A stretch of 64,000 bases of DNA from positions 2,170,001 through 2,234,000 of the forward strand of contig NZ_CP018760.1 of NCBI RefSeq assembly GCF_001913155.1, given 5' to 3'. The notes beneath the pieces were generated by a model, which was not told the origin of the DNA, searched no databases, and was given only the letters and a program-made list of their open reading frames with translations. Source of the DNA: Maribacter hydrothermalis. Lineage in GTDB: Bacteria; Bacteroidota; Bacteroidia; Flavobacteriales; Flavobacteriaceae. Both the position numbers and the translations under genes were made by a program. Shown one piece after another: positions 45,435 through 54,471 of the stretch (the first letter of the stretch is position 1; each line of letters starts with the position of its first letter).

Positions 45435-45978
45435 AAGTATGTTTTTTAATGTGTTGTAGTTCTATGTTTTTAAATAATATGGATAATGCTCTATGTCGTC
45501 TAGACATTAAAGTGCCTTGTGGAATACCTGTTTCTTGGGCAATTTCTTTGTAGGTGTAATTCTCAAAATCTACCGCTATTATAATATCTCTGTAAACCGG
45601 TTTTAAAGTGGAAATTGCCACTTTTAGTTTTTCTTGTATTTGCTCGGGATACTCGTTTGATGTTTCATCATAAAATATGCTTGTGAATTCTGTCCAGAGT
45701 TGTTCTAATTGTTCTTGGTCTTCAACACGTTTTTTCTTGGTGCGTAATACATCTGTAATCTTATTTTTTACAGCACTATATACAAAAACTCCTATGTTAT
45801 TAATTGGTAAGGCATCTAGTGGTCTTGAAAAAATACGTAGGGCAACGTCTTGAATAATATCTTCGGCGTCACTTTCTGATGTTTGTTTAATCTTAGATTG
45901 AATATAGCGTTTTAGCGAGCCATATTCTTCTTCAAAGAAATTGTTTAGGTTGTTGTTATTTTTTTGGTTGGATGCCAC
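45424..45978 (-). CDS. ECF RNA polymerase sigma factor (GTG start)
   Basis: A 184-residue sigma-70 family protein. Region 2 is seen as EEYGSLKRYIQSKIKQ, then DAEDIIQDVALRIFSRP. Region 4 is AISTLKPVYRDIIIAVDFEN, then YTYKEIAQETGIPQGTLMSR. No ATG lies near the N-terminus, so the GTG at 45978 is the likely start. It is followed by, and overlaps, a small membrane protein gene. The signal and regulon are unknown. Confidence 0.9.
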   Translation of the reverse strand: MASNQKNNNNLNNFFEEEYGSLKRYIQSKIKQTSESDAEDIIQDVALRIFSRPLDALPINNIGVFVYSAVKNKITDVLRTKKKRVEDQEQLEQLWTEFTSIFYDETSNEYPEQIQEKLKVAISTLKPVYRDIIIAVDFENYTYKEIAQETGIPQGTLMSRRHRALSILFKNIELQHIKKHTYEI

Positions 45979-46100
45979 TCAAGAGTTTTTCAATTGGTCT
46001 TCACTTATAAAGACGAGGAATTTAAAAGCTATTGCATTTGTGGCGAAGATATTTTAAAATTAATTGCTTTTAATAAGTTAAGTACTATAAAATCAACAGT

Positions 46101-47792
46101 TTATATTTTCTTTTTTATTAGAAAATAGATAAGTACAATAAGAGTTAATATGCCTAGAATGTACCAGATTTTAGATATTTCTTTTTTAGGTTGATTGATT
46201 TCAATAATTTCTAACTGTTGATTGACTTTTACATTAGTAAGAAATTGAGTGTTTCCGCCTGTCCAGTTTACAATTACGGAATCAATAGCAGTATTATCTC
46301 CCAAACCAAAGTGTGCTATTACCGAATTTTGTGATAAGTGGCTGGATCCACCACCATCAATTTCTCTTATATTTTTTTTTCCGTTGGTAACTATAGTAAC
46401 ACGAGACCCAATCCCATTAGATTCTGATTTTACTCCTTTTAAAGCTACTTTTAACCAATTACCATTTGCAATATCATTTCTAAAAAGTCGCGTTGTTGAA
46501 ACTATTGGGTAATTTAAAATTGGCTTTTGGTTTACTACTAAAAGGTCCATATCGCCATCATTGTCCATGTCAAAAATTACAGAACCTCTACCAATCCCGT
46601 AATCATTAATGGCTAATTCTCTTCCCTTTTCAGTAAAGGTGTTGTCGTTACTTTCAAAATAGAAATTACCCATAGGTGTGCAATTCGGATTCAAATCTCC
46701 ATTACATACAAACAAATCTAAATCCTCATCATGGTCAAAATCAGCAAAATTAGCTCCCCAGCTTATGGCTAAATTGTAGGTTCCCAATTCTTTGGCTTTA
46801 TCAACAAATGGTTTCCTGTTGCCTTGGTTTTCCATAAGCATATTGAACTTTATGTTGGTAATATAATAATCCATCCATCCGTCACCGTTATAATCACCAA
46901 CTGCAGCGCCCATGGCGTTTATTTTTAGGCCCATTCCAGATTCTTTACTTGCATCTTCAAAATGGTCGTCAGGATATTCGTTTCGGTATAGAAAATTAGG
47001 AACGGCTTTATACCCAAAATCCTGATTTACCAATAAATCTTGGTCATGATCATTGTCATAATCTGTAAATACACCACCAAAACCAAATCCTTTATGTCCT
47101 AAACCATATTCGTCATATACGTTTTCAAAATTTTTACCTTCTTTATTTTCTAGTAAATAACTTTTAGCAGTTTGGTTGGCGCTAACAATAGTTGCATCTT
47201 TTATAATTCCTAGTTTGCCCGTAAACTCTTGAAAATAATTACCAACAAACAAATCGGGATAACCATCTGCATTAAAATCACCAAAACTTGGACCTGTACT
47301 GAATGAGTTTAAGTCCTCCAAACCGTATTCTTTTGTGACATCGTTGAAAGTGGCATCTCCATTATTTAAGAAGAGTAAATTTTTAGCTCGAGGTATTACG
47401 CTTTTACCGTCGGTAGTTGTAATGGTGGTGATGAATAAATCTCTATATCCATCTTTATTAATATCAGCACTTACGACACCTTGGGTAACATAATTATTAG
47501 TTATTTCTAGCCCAGAGCCTTTAAATATATCCTTAAAGGTGCCATTGCCATTGTTTAGGTACAGTTGATCAGATTTTATTCCCCCGGTTATATAAAGATC
47601 TTCGAAACCATCATTGTTAAAATCAAAAACTGTAACACCACCGCCAAATGTTCCTTCGTACACTTCATATTGGTGGTCAATACCAGCAGCTTCTGAGACA
47701 TCTGTAAAAGTTTTTTGCGCATGACTTATCCATCCATAGAAAAAAAGTAGTGTACTAAAAAATGGTATTAAAGACTTTGAGTTATTTTTCAT
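46101..47792 (-). CDS. CRTAC1-type FG-GAP/ASPIC-UnbV surface protein
   Basis: A 563-residue protein. A signal peptide (FFSTLLFFYGWISHAQ) is followed by several FG-GAP/VCBS blades of a beta-propeller with calcium-loop motifs (VFDFNNDGFEDLYI, DINKDGYRDLFI, DYNGDGWMDYYI). An ASPIC/UnbV domain follows near residue 440 (SNGIGSRVTIVTNGKKNIRE). The C-terminus has a membrane segment (IWYILGILTLIVLIYFLI) and a KKK end that would anchor it. It overlaps the haloperoxidase gene by 11 bases and is the last gene of the SusCD operon. Function unknown; carbohydrate or protein binding is possible. Confidence 0.87.
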   Translation of the reverse strand: MKNNSKSLIPFFSTLLFFYGWISHAQKTFTDVSEAAGIDHQYEVYEGTFGGGVTVFDFNNDGFEDLYITGGIKSDQLYLNNGNGTFKDIFKGSGLEITNNYVTQGVVSADINKDGYRDLFITTITTTDGKSVIPRAKNLLFLNNGDATFNDVTKEYGLEDLNSFSTGPSFGDFNADGYPDLFVGNYFQEFTGKLGIIKDATIVSANQTAKSYLLENKEGKNFENVYDEYGLGHKGFGFGGVFTDYDNDHDQDLLVNQDFGYKAVPNFLYRNEYPDDHFEDASKESGMGLKINAMGAAVGDYNGDGWMDYYITNIKFNMLMENQGNRKPFVDKAKELGTYNLAISWGANFADFDHDEDLDLFVCNGDLNPNCTPMGNFYFESNDNTFTEKGRELAINDYGIGRGSVIFDMDNDGDMDLLVVNQKPILNYPIVSTTRLFRNDIANGNWLKVALKGVKSESNGIGSRVTIVTNGKKNIREIDGGGSSHLSQNSVIAHFGLGDNTAIDSVIVNWTGGNTQFLTNVKVNQQLEIIEINQPKKEISKIWYILGILTLIVLIYFLIKKKI

Positions 47793-49143
47793 GAGTGTTT
47801 TTCCATTCTAAGGCATAAATATTCTTGGCTATTTCTACTCCTTTTTCTAACCCTACTTCATTATCTAATTGAGTATGTATTCCGCCATAAAATCTTGAAT
47901 CTGCCGTTTCTTGTGCTGCTTGCCAAAAGGTGTCAAAAGACCTAATTACAAAATCGGTTTCTTTTAATTCGTCACGTGCTCTGCCTTCATGGGCTCTATC
48001 TGTAAAAGTAAAATCTTTTCCGAAGTTATGCTCTAGTACAGTTGCTGCCGCTGCCGCTTGTATAGCATGCCCTGATGGAAATGACGGGAAAGGTGGATCA
48101 GGCCAAAATGATTCCCATTCCTCATCTATATATTTTGGTATAAAGGTATTTGGGCGTTCGGTGAAAAATTGATATTTCCATTTCCAACAATTAATAAATG
48201 CATCGGCAACAGCCATACCTACTTGCGCGTAGACCGCTGCGCATTCAATTAAATTTGAATCATGACCTTTTAACGCCAAAGTTGCAAAGTAATAAGAATG
48301 ACCAGGGGGAGTAAAACTTACATCTGGGTCGTCTCCCCACCATATAGCAGCCTCTTTTTCTAGTTGGGTAAGTTCTAGATCTTTTAAATATACATTTTCG
48401 AATTGCTTGTAATATGGAGAGCCAACAGTAGTGTCATAAGGTATCATAGTTGGGTCTTCAAGACCTTTGTTCGTTGAGGCAAAGGTTCTATTTTCTCCCC
48501 AATGTGGGTGTAATGGGTGGTGGCTAAAAGATTGGGCAAATAATGGAGGTTTCCAAGCGCCAGGTCGGTCTGGATGAACCATGGCTTTGTCGAAATTTTT
48601 CAAATATCCTCTATGACCGCCATCGGTTTTAGACCAGTTAAAAATGATATTTGCAACAGATTGTCCATATGCAACCGAACGGTCTATAGTCTCTTTATCT
48701 AAATTAACTTGATATAGATTAAAAATGGCCTGTTCAAGAGAATCTATTTTTTGAATGTTTTCTTCGGATGTTTGAACGTATATATTCTTTAAAATTTCTG
48801 ATTGCCCTGCATTTAATGCCAATACCCAGTTATATTCTTTTGAATCATCTACAATAGGAAGCATATCTAAACCTTTTAATTGCCCGTTCATTGATTTATA
48901 CTCAGAAAAACCGGGCACTATAGATTCATACATGGTGAGACCCATATACCCAAATGCCCTAGATGCAAAAGTGGGAGAGTTAGAGGGTGTGTATCTAGTA
49001 ATAAACAAGGTCATATTCGCCCATTCTAAAGCCACTTCTTTATCACTCATTTTTGGCTGCTCGGTTGTAGAACATGCTACAATAAGCAAGAGAAGTACTA
49101 TGGTAGAAATTTTTATAAGTGTTTTAATTAAGGAACTAGTCAT
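47782..49143 (-). CDS. vanadium-dependent haloperoxidase-like PAP2 protein, lipoprotein
   Basis: A 453-residue protein with a lipoprotein signal (IVLLLLIVACSTTEQ, Cys about residue 24). The C-terminal half carries the full vanadate-binding signature of vanadium haloperoxidases and PAP2 phosphatases: KYQFFTERP (K-x6-RP), FPSFPSGH, and DSRFYGGIHTQLD (SR-x5-H-x3-D). These bind vanadate or phosphate in the active site. Known members oxidise halides with H2O2, but many bacterial relatives may be phosphatases. It is the fourth gene of the SusC-SusD operon and overlaps the next gene. The substrate cannot be told from the sequence. Confidence 0.88.
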   Translation of the reverse strand: MTSSLIKTLIKISTIVLLLLIVACSTTEQPKMSDKEVALEWANMTLFITRYTPSNSPTFASRAFGYMGLTMYESIVPGFSEYKSMNGQLKGLDMLPIVDDSKEYNWVLALNAGQSEILKNIYVQTSEENIQKIDSLEQAIFNLYQVNLDKETIDRSVAYGQSVANIIFNWSKTDGGHRGYLKNFDKAMVHPDRPGAWKPPLFAQSFSHHPLHPHWGENRTFASTNKGLEDPTMIPYDTTVGSPYYKQFENVYLKDLELTQLEKEAAIWWGDDPDVSFTPPGHSYYFATLALKGHDSNLIECAAVYAQVGMAVADAFINCWKWKYQFFTERPNTFIPKYIDEEWESFWPDPPFPSFPSGHAIQAAAAATVLEHNFGKDFTFTDRAHEGRARDELKETDFVIRSFDTFWQAAQETADSRFYGGIHTQLDNEVGLEKGVEIAKNIYALEWKNTHEK

Positions 49144-49157
49144 CGTTAAGTTAAGAG

Positions 49158-52100
49158 CTATTTTAAAAGTTTATAGGTTTTAGTAGGTGCGCCGTAACTG
49201 GTTATAATAAGTTCATTATTTATCATTACTGCATTTGTATTGCTTCCTTTTATTGAGAGTCCAGATTTTGGCTGTGATACATGTCTAAAAGTACCATCCC
49301 CAACACCTAAAAGCACTGTGCCGTAATTGGCATCAAACTTTCCTATTCTTAGTTTATAAAAATCATTGTTGCCTAAAAGTAGCAAATCTACAATACCATC
49401 ATTGTTTAAATCTGAACTTAATATTTCTGAAATTGGGGAGTATTGGGCTTGAACAGGTAATGGTATGTTTTGATATTTACTACTTGCAGTGCTTATTAAA
49501 ACTGTTGTTTCTTGATGGGTTACTGTTAGTTTAGTAGCTTTCTGCAATTCGGCTTCACTGAAAATATCTTTTAAAGTTGCATTGGCATATTTCTCATAAC
49601 TAGTAAAACGCCTGCGCAGGCCTGAAAGTTGACCCAGTAACTCATCTCTTGTGAGGTATGGATAACTTTTGTCTTCTACATAAAAATTTAAAATAGGGTC
49701 TAAAGAGCCATTTTCATCAAAATCAGCATAATATAATTCAGCAGGGGCATCGGTACTTAGTTTAAATTGAGTATTGCTGCCAATATTACCTGCAACAATA
49801 TCTGGTTTACCGTCACTATTTAGGTCGGTTACATGAAGGCCCGTCCATAATCCAGATAATGGTTCTTCCAAAAACTGATTTGTTTTTTCTATTAATTTAC
49901 CATTTTTATTGAGGTAGATTAAAATAGGCATCCATTCTCCTACTACAATTAAATCTTCTTTTTTATCACCGTCCAAGTCTACCCATGTTGCGTCAGTGGT
50001 AATTCCTAAGTTTTTCAATTCTGGCTGAATAGCATTGGTCTTGTCCGTGAAATTACCTTTGCCATCATTTATTAGAATATAGCTGCTAGATGATTCAGGA
50101 AAACGACCGGGAGTAATGGATCCACCAACGAAAATATCTAAAAAGGTATCGTCGTTTACATCTGAAAAAGCAACTGAACCTGTGTTTGTTGGTATACTTG
50201 GTAGGGCAGATTCAGATTTAATAAAACTTCCTTTCCCATCACCTAAATACAATCGATCTTGTAATAAAGGGTCATTTTGGGCAAAGTTATGGTAGCCACC
50301 ACTGGCAACGTACATGTCTAAGTTACCATCATTATTTACATCAAAAAGTGCGATGTCTGAATCGTAGCTTTCTTTGTCTACATCAAAACTAGCATTGACT
50401 TTTTGAGTAAATTTCTTATTGTTGGTCTGTATAAATATGGATGTTACTTGCCCAATGCCACCACCAATGACAATATCTTCTAATCCGTCATTATTGATAT
50501 CTCCCTTAGCCATTGGAGGGCCGTCATGAGATAATTGTTTTAGTAAAAGAGATTGTCTTTTAAAGTCATTTATAGAAGAAGATTGGTGTTGATAGTTTAG
50601 GCCACTTTCTAACTTTGAAAACAAAACGTCCGGTTTGTTTTTTATAGAAGTTGAATATTTAGCATTTTCTTCCCCTAACACCAATAATTGATTTGCAGAA
50701 ACTTGTTTTAGGGTTTCTGTTTTACCAGAATTCCAGTTTACGACTAACGAATCTATTGTCGCGTTTTTAGCCAAACCAAAATGTAAAATTGTTGATACAG
50801 TAGATAAATAGCCTTGTGTAGGCATTTGCTCTAAAACCTGTATTTGTCCGTTGGTAAATACACTAACTTTTGAGCCTATGCCATGCGTGTTTCTACTATC
50901 TCCTTTAAGTTCAATGCTTAAGTAGTTGTAATCTTGGTTATTACTATCGTTTCTATAAATAAAAGCAGGTTTATTAATGTTGTTGACCACCAAGTCTAAA
51001 TCGCCGTCGTTATCTAAATCTGTATAAATAGCTCCATTGCTGTTTGCGGGTTGATTTGTGCCAGAACTATTGGTGGCGTCCGTAAAGTTAATACCGTCTT
51101 TATTGGTGTAAAAGAAGTTTGTCAAATTTGAAGCAGGCATTTTTTTTATCAATTCTAAAACATCTTGTCGTTGCAAACGCCCTTTAGTTTGAACAAAATT
51201 TTCCATGTAATTGATGAAATCTAAATTGGTATAATCTCTAAAATATCCATTTGTGATGTATAAATCTTTAAATCCGTCATTGTCAAAATCTGCAAATAGG
51301 GGAGCCCAGCTCCAATCGGTATTTGATATGCCAGCTATTTGCCCTATTTCGCTAAAAGTATCATCGCCATTATTCAATTGCATCATATTACGCATATACT
51401 GATGATGAAATCCGCTTCTTAAATTTAAATCGAATTTTTCATAATTATCAGGAGATAATAATAATTTCTGGCGTTTATTATCCTTAGGTAGCATGTCTAA
51501 AGTGAAAATATCCTGTAGTCCGTCATTATTAATATCAGCAACATTGTTCCCCATAGAAAAGTGACTTGTATGTCCCATTTGCGACCCTAGTTGGTCTGTA
51601 AATGTCCCGTTTTTGTTGTTGATATATAAATAATCTGGAATAGTATAGTCATTAGATACATAAAAATCTTGCCAGCCATCATTATTTATATCACTAATGC
51701 CTATACCAAGCCCGTAGGTCAGTGCAGAGCCGCTTAAGCCTGATTTTATGGTTACATCATTAAATACATTTTCTTTTTGTTCAAAAAGCCGTATGCCTTG
51801 TAAGGGGTCATCTTTTTTTAAAAATTCCTTGGTACTTACTTCATTTAAAACAGGGAGAGATTTAGGATTGTGATTTAATAAAAGCATATCCAAATCGCCA
51901 TCTCTATCATAATCAAAAAAATACCCTTGGTTGCTAAATGCAGCACTTGCTAGCCCATATTTTTCTGCTTGTTCTTTAAAAATAGGAACGTTATTTTCAT
52001 CGTTTCCTTGGTTTATAAATAGTTGGTTTTTACGTTTGGCATCGGGTAATGCTCCAGAGTAGCATAGATACAGATCTAACTTTCCATCACCGTTTACATC

Positions 52101-52499
52101 TGCCGAAGTTATACCTGTTTTCCAAGGACCTGATCTTCCTTCTACCTTAGCGAGTTGAGTAATGTCTTTAAATTTAAAATCGCCTTCGTTTAAATAAAAT
52201 TTATTTACACCCATGTTAGAGGTGAAATATAGGTCTTGTAAGCCGTCATTATTAAAATCACCAGTGGCAACACCACCGCCGTTGTATAGGTATTCATATA
52301 CTAATACATTGGCATTAAGACCTTCTTTTAAAGTATTTTGAAAACTAATATTAGTTTCAGTTTCACTTAATAGGGTAAAAAGAGGTGTATTTTCTATCGA
52401 AGATGTTGCGTTTTCTGCATTAAGATTTTTTGCCTTATTGTTACAACTTTGCATTAATAAGAATACGATAAATACAAAGGGAAATAGTTTTTTTCTCAT
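49158..52499 (-). CDS. large VCBS/FG-GAP repeat lipoprotein with ASPIC-UnbV domain
   Basis: I choose the ATG at 52499 (1113 residues). It gives a clean lipoprotein signal (MRKKLFPFVFIVFLLMQSC), whereas the further upstream ATG would translate a terminator hairpin. Many FG-GAP calcium-loop repeats follow (DFNNDGLQDLYF, DVNGDGKLDLYL, DINNDGWQDFYV). An ASPIC/UnbV domain lies near residue 530 (THGIGSKVSVFTNGQIQ), and a second propeller block follows to the C-terminus. The protein would sit on the outer membrane surface. It lies third in the SusC-SusD operon, after an intercistronic hairpin. It could capture or modify the ligand of the SusCD pair; no enzyme domain is recognised. Confidence 0.88.
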   Translation of the reverse strand: MRKKLFPFVFIVFLLMQSCNNKAKNLNAENATSSIENTPLFTLLSETETNISFQNTLKEGLNANVLVYEYLYNGGGVATGDFNNDGLQDLYFTSNMGVNKFYLNEGDFKFKDITQLAKVEGRSGPWKTGITSADVNGDGKLDLYLCYSGALPDAKRKNQLFINQGNDENNVPIFKEQAEKYGLASAAFSNQGYFFDYDRDGDLDMLLLNHNPKSLPVLNEVSTKEFLKKDDPLQGIRLFEQKENVFNDVTIKSGLSGSALTYGLGIGISDINNDGWQDFYVSNDYTIPDYLYINNKNGTFTDQLGSQMGHTSHFSMGNNVADINNDGLQDIFTLDMLPKDNKRQKLLLSPDNYEKFDLNLRSGFHHQYMRNMMQLNNGDDTFSEIGQIAGISNTDWSWAPLFADFDNDGFKDLYITNGYFRDYTNLDFINYMENFVQTKGRLQRQDVLELIKKMPASNLTNFFYTNKDGINFTDATNSSGTNQPANSNGAIYTDLDNDGDLDLVVNNINKPAFIYRNDSNNQDYNYLSIELKGDSRNTHGIGSKVSVFTNGQIQVLEQMPTQGYLSTVSTILHFGLAKNATIDSLVVNWNSGKTETLKQVSANQLLVLGEENAKYSTSIKNKPDVLFSKLESGLNYQHQSSSINDFKRQSLLLKQLSHDGPPMAKGDINNDGLEDIVIGGGIGQVTSIFIQTNNKKFTQKVNASFDVDKESYDSDIALFDVNNDGNLDMYVASGGYHNFAQNDPLLQDRLYLGDGKGSFIKSESALPSIPTNTGSVAFSDVNDDTFLDIFVGGSITPGRFPESSSSYILINDGKGNFTDKTNAIQPELKNLGITTDATWVDLDGDKKEDLIVVGEWMPILIYLNKNGKLIEKTNQFLEEPLSGLWTGLHVTDLNSDGKPDIVAGNIGSNTQFKLSTDAPAELYYADFDENGSLDPILNFYVEDKSYPYLTRDELLGQLSGLRRRFTSYEKYANATLKDIFSEAELQKATKLTVTHQETTVLISTASSKYQNIPLPVQAQYSPISEILSSDLNNDGIVDLLLLGNNDFYKLRIGKFDANYGTVLLGVGDGTFRHVSQPKSGLSIKGSNTNAVMINNELIITSYGAPTKTYKLLK

Positions 52500-52512
52500 T
52501 TGTTTAAAAGTA

Positions 52513-52543
52513 AAAAATCTATCCCAAAAAGGGATAGATTTTT
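52513..52543 (-). terminator. intercistronic hairpin/terminator between susD and the VCBS gene
   Basis: AAAAATCTATCCC and GGGATAGATTTTT form a 13-base perfect stem around AAAAA. On the minus strand a T-run follows, so it can stop part of the transcripts after susD. It lies 40 bases past the susD stop and ends 14 bases before the VCBS start. Confidence 0.8.
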
Positions 52544-52583
52544 CCATTAACTCAATTTAAAACTAACTCAAAAATAAATTTAT

Positions 52584-54461
52584 TTAATAACCGGGATTCT
52601 GAACTAATAGTTCATTACGGTTGATTTCATCTCTGCTTATTGGCATGTAGTACATTTTGTCGTCCCAAGTTCTTGTTTCGTTATCATTGTTATCAACTAC
52701 GGTGTATGTATAATCATAAACTGAAGTATCATGTTGATACGGAGATCTTGGGGTTGCACCTGCTTTTAAAGTTGCAGATACTTTCATCACTTTAATACCG
52801 CGACCTAAAGTTTGATCGGCAATCATCCATCTTCTGGCATCGTGGTATCTGTGCTCTTCATAAGCTAATTCAATTCTTCTTTCGTTTATATAGGTATTTA
52901 ACAAGTCTGCACCAGAAACAGTAATTGCAGGCATACCAGCTCTAAAACGAATTTTATTCAGCCAGTTCCTAGCTTCGCCTTCATCGCCAGTTGCAATAGA
53001 AGCTTCAACGTAATTAAGAACTATTTCGGTATATCTAATAAATGGCCAAGGAACTACTTGTGCACTCGATTGATTGTCAACCACAGCTGGATCTGCATCA
53101 ATAAATTTTCGAACATAATATCCTGTTCTACTACCATTCCAGTTTTCAATAGGCGAATCACGCATATCAACACCAGCTATAATACCGCCACTTCCATCAG
53201 CATAGGTTCCTGTTTGAATTTCATCAAAAGGATCAATAGCAGCAACGTCATCTGGTCTAGGTTTCCAACCCGAACCATCGTAAAGAATAGTCGCCGATAA
53301 TCTAGGGTCTCTATTTTCATAAGGAGCTGCGGCATGTTCGGGATTATTCCAGTCGAAATCAGAACCATCCATCATTTGATAATCATCTACCAATTGTTGA
53401 ATTGGAGTGTTGCCCGCCCAGTTATGATAACCGTTAGGGCCGTTATTTATACCTTGGTGAATTCCACCCAAAGGCCAATTACTTTCTACGGTAAATAATG
53501 GAGTATGTGTACGTTCAAATAATAATTCTGCTCTAGCAGCCGGATCACCTATAGCGCTTCCGCCACCCATAGAAATAGAAACATGGGTTTGTGTAGCTTC
53601 TTCGGCAGTTGCTGGTGCGGTTAAATCCAATTTATAACCCGTTGTTTCATCTAAAACAGCTTTCGCCGCAGCTTTCGCTGTATTCCAACGTGCAGCTCTG
53701 TCGCCAGATGTGTACGCAACTAAATCAAGATTGGAATAACTTCCTAAAACTGACGATTTAGCACTTGCCGTTGGACCGTCACGTAAGTCGCTTGCCGCAT
53801 AAATCAAAACTCTTGATTTAAGACCCATAGCGCTTAACTTAGATGCTCTACCGGCGGTAATGTCTTTTCCGTCTAACAAGGAAATTGCCTGATCTAAATC
53901 AGCAACAATAAAATCTACATTTTCTGCAAAGGTACTTCTTGCTACCGAATAGTCTTCGTCCAAGCCATAAGGCGTGTCAATTAACGGCGCACCTCCATAG
54001 TATCGCATTAATTGATGATAATAATATGCTCTTAAAAAATGAGCTTCACCAAGTAAGCGATCTTTTAAAGTTTGATCATCAAACGTTGCATTTGGTAATT
54101 CTTGTATGGCAATATTTGCCTTTCTAACTGCCAAATACAACTCATTCCATTGTGGTATTATATTTACGTTACCTGTCCCCGCTGGAGAAAGTGAGCCTTC
54201 GGTAATAACGTTAATACCTCTTCCAGAGTGCGTAAACATTGCTTCGTCTGTTAGAGACGCAAGCCCTTCTTCTTCAAACCCTCCATAGCCAAGGGATGAA
54301 TACACATTAAATACAAAAGCTTGTGACAATGCACCATCTGCCCAAGTGGCATCAGCCGATATGGAATCTAATGGTTGGGTTTCTAAAAAGTCTTCGTTAC
54401 ACGATATCGGTATTAAGGCTACCGTTAACAGACCTAAGAGTACTAATTTTCTTTTTTTCAT
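52584..54461 (-). CDS. SusD/RagB-family nutrient-binding outer-membrane lipoprotein
   Basis: A 625-residue lipoprotein with signal LLTVALIPISCNEDFLETQP, Cys near residue 21, the classic SusD start. The TPR-like helical core shows LLGEAHFLRAYYYHQLMRYYGG near residue 135, the SusD hallmark. The C-terminus has WPFIRYTEIVLNYVEASI and the RIELAYEEHRYHDARRW motif. It lies 10 bases downstream of the SusC gene and forms the lid of the TonB-dependent importer. The ligand is unknown; no glycan enzyme lies in the operon to suggest one. Confidence 0.95.
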   Translation of the reverse strand: MKKRKLVLLGLLTVALIPISCNEDFLETQPLDSISADATWADGALSQAFVFNVYSSLGYGGFEEEGLASLTDEAMFTHSGRGINVITEGSLSPAGTGNVNIIPQWNELYLAVRKANIAIQELPNATFDDQTLKDRLLGEAHFLRAYYYHQLMRYYGGAPLIDTPYGLDEDYSVARSTFAENVDFIVADLDQAISLLDGKDITAGRASKLSAMGLKSRVLIYAASDLRDGPTASAKSSVLGSYSNLDLVAYTSGDRAARWNTAKAAAKAVLDETTGYKLDLTAPATAEEATQTHVSISMGGGSAIGDPAARAELLFERTHTPLFTVESNWPLGGIHQGINNGPNGYHNWAGNTPIQQLVDDYQMMDGSDFDWNNPEHAAAPYENRDPRLSATILYDGSGWKPRPDDVAAIDPFDEIQTGTYADGSGGIIAGVDMRDSPIENWNGSRTGYYVRKFIDADPAVVDNQSSAQVVPWPFIRYTEIVLNYVEASIATGDEGEARNWLNKIRFRAGMPAITVSGADLLNTYINERRIELAYEEHRYHDARRWMIADQTLGRGIKVMKVSATLKAGATPRSPYQHDTSVYDYTYTVVDNNDNETRTWDDKMYYMPISRDEINRNELLVQNPGY

Positions 54462-54471
54462 GATTTTTTTT

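Noticed and set aside
52500..52547. A 16-residue N-terminal extension of the VCBS protein starting at 52547
   Set aside because: It is the translation of a terminator hairpin, and the ATG at 52499 gives a proper lipoprotein signal.
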